Translations under genes and position numbers: made by a program
Shown here: positions 5,337 to 6,354 of the stretch, one piece after another
Position numbering within the stretch: position 1 is the first letter of the stretch
Layout: each line of letters begins with the position of its first letter
Source: Bacteroidales bacterium
GTDB lineage: Bacteria > Bacteroidota > Bacteroidia > Bacteroidales > UBA7960
Length of the DNA: 6,354 bases
Reading direction: 5' to 3'
NCBI GenBank assembly: GCA_007125275.1
Contig: SLDN01000198.1
Coordinates: 1 to 6,354, forward strand
Notes under the pieces: model-generated
Told to the model about the DNA's origin: nothing
The model's input: only the letters and a program-made list of their open reading frames with translations
The model's database searches: none

Positions 5337-6354
5337 TCAGTCGCCCAGGCAGATGCCCACACCTCTGGCTGACCTCACCAGGTCGGAGTCGGGGTTCACG
5401 AAGTTGTAGTGGCTGATCGCTTCTTCAAAAGGTACAGAGACGATGTTGGGGTGCCTGTAGGCAACCATCTTGCCGAACTCTTTACGCATCACCATCTCAA
5501 AAGCCTCTACGCCAAACTGTGTTGCCAGGATGCGGTCATAGGCGATGGGTGTGCCACCACGCTGCAGGTGTCCCAGTACGGTCTCGCGCATGTCGGTTTC
5601 GACGCCGGCTTGCTTCAGGTCATGGATGAGCTTGAATGCAACACCACCCAGACGGACATTTTTGTATCCCACTTCGCTGCTCTCTTCATAGGAGATGTCG
5701 CCGCCCAGAGGCTTGGCGCCTTCAGCAATCACGATAATGGCATATCCTCTGCCCCGGGTGAAGCGTGAGTATATCTTTTCGGTAACCTTGTTGATGTCGT
5801 AGGGGATTTCGGGTATGAGGCACACATGTGCACCACCGGCAATGGCGCTGTGCAGCCCGATCCAGCCGGCGTAACGCCCCATCACCTCGAGCACGAAGAC
5901 GCGGTTGTGGCTGGCTGCCGTGGTAACCAGCTTGTCAACGGCCGTGGTAGCCTCTTGCACTGCTGTTTGGAAGCCGAAGGTGAAGTCGGTGGCTGAAAGG
6001 TCGTTGTCAATGGTTTTGGGTACACCGATGATGTTGCAGCCCTTCTCAAAAAGCTGTTTGGAGATCTGCTGGGAGCCATCACCACCGATGTTGATCACGG
6101 CTTCGACGCCCAGGTACTGCAGGCGTCGCAGCATCTCATCAGAACGGTCGGCGCTGCCCCAGCTACCATCGTTGTTCTTGATGGGCCATGCAAAAGGGCC
6201 GCCTTTGTTAGTTGTCCCAATCATCGTGCCACCCCGGATATGTATGCCCGAAACGGCTTTTTCATCCAGTACAACTATTTCGTTGGGCTCGTTCAGTATG
6301 CCATCAAAAGCATTGATGCTACCTATTACCTCCCAGTCTCTTTCCTGGCTTGCG
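5337..6354 (-). CDS. pfkA: 6-phosphofructokinase (PfkA family), N-terminus cut by window edge
   Basis: Phosphorylates fructose 6-phosphate to fructose 1,6-bisphosphate in glycolysis. 338 codons are visible, from ..ASQERDWEVIGS to the stop at 5337-5339. The first GGDCPGLN nucleotide-binding motif, roughly 35 residues by family layout, lies beyond the right edge. Visible motifs in order: RGGTMIGTTNKG (around 6236-6201), GGDGSQ (around 6086-6069), PKTIDND with the catalytic Asp (around 6020-6000), the EVMGRYAGW substrate-binding segment, IAGGAHVCLIPE, and TVLGHLQRGGTPIAYDRILA. The residue equivalent to E. coli 104 is Gly (codon 6075-6077), which fits ATP use. The residue equivalent to E. coli 124 is Lys (codon 6015-6017), as in PPi-dependent and class III enzymes. 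I therefore call it a class III-type PFK that is probably ATP-dependent. The phosphoryl donor needs an assay. It is the first visible gene of a - strand unit with priA. Confidence 0.95.
   Translation of the reverse strand, partial: ASQERDWEVIGSINAFDGILNEPNEIVVLDEKAVSGIHIRGGTMIGTTNKGGPFAWPIKNNDGSWGSADRSDEMLRRLQYLGVEAVINIGGDGSQQISKQLFEKGCNIIGVPKTIDNDLSATDFTFGFQTAVQEATTAVDKLVTTAASHNRVFVLEVMGRYAGWIGLHSAIAGGAHVCLIPEIPYDINKVTEKIYSRFTRGRGYAIIVIAEGAKPLGGDISYEESSEVGYKNVRLGGVAFKLIHDLKQAGVETDMRETVLGHLQRGGTPIAYDRILATQFGVEAFEMVMRKEFGKMVAYRHPNIVSVPFEEAISHYNFVNPDSDLVRSARGVGICLGD

Noticed and set aside
5306..5362. 19-residue N-terminal extension of PriA from GTG 5362
   Set aside because: Family similarity starts after the ATG at 5305, and the extension would overlap the pfkA end.
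5337..6354. PPi-dependent phosphofructokinase
   Set aside because: The motif is GGDGS rather than GGDDS, so ATP use is more likely despite the Lys at the 124-equivalent position.

Overview
The window looks like a chromosomal housekeeping region of a member of the Bacteroidota. No gene start has a clear Shine-Dalgarno sequence. One intergenic promoter matches the Bacteroidota -7 element (TAnnTTTG). The proteins (a short DivIC/FtsB-like protein, a long PriA, a PfkA with a class III active-site signature) also fit that phylum. Base composition appears near 50% GC by eye. Genus cannot be told from the sequence.

Layout: positions 1-226 hold no gene but two heptamer tandem-repeat arrays. The first is (AAGAATG)n at 1-61, which runs off the left edge. 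After a 39-bp spacer, a second array of 18 consecutive in-register heptamers (101-226), nearly all starting AAC, changes sequence from AACTCCA to AACCATG and ends against the start codon of the next gene. Genes 225-1547 and 1548-2273 on the + strand are a periplasmic adaptor of a tripartite efflux pump and tsaB (tRNA t6A synthesis), joined stop-to-start with no gap. A 227-bp intergenic stretch (2274-2500) holds a possible stem-loop, a good Bacteroidota promoter and a short imperfect direct repeat. It is followed by a small divIC/ftsB-type cell-division gene (2501-2794). On the - strand, converging on divIC with only 18 bp between stops, lie priA (replication restart helicase, 2813-5305) and, upstream of it, pfkA (6-phosphofructokinase, 5337 to past the right edge). 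pfkA and priA are 31 bp apart and probably cotranscribed.

The genes do not form a single pathway. They combine envelope export, tRNA modification, division, replication restart and glycolysis, which is common for core-genome neighbourhoods. I found no defence system, mobile element, CRISPR or RNA gene. The most unusual item is the repeat leader. Each heptamer of the AAGAATG and AACCATG arrays carries ATGA, so the arrays encode chains of five-codon mini-ORFs linked by ATGA stop/start overlaps. One such chain ends with its stop overlapping the start codon of the efflux adaptor gene. Whether that matters for expression is inference.
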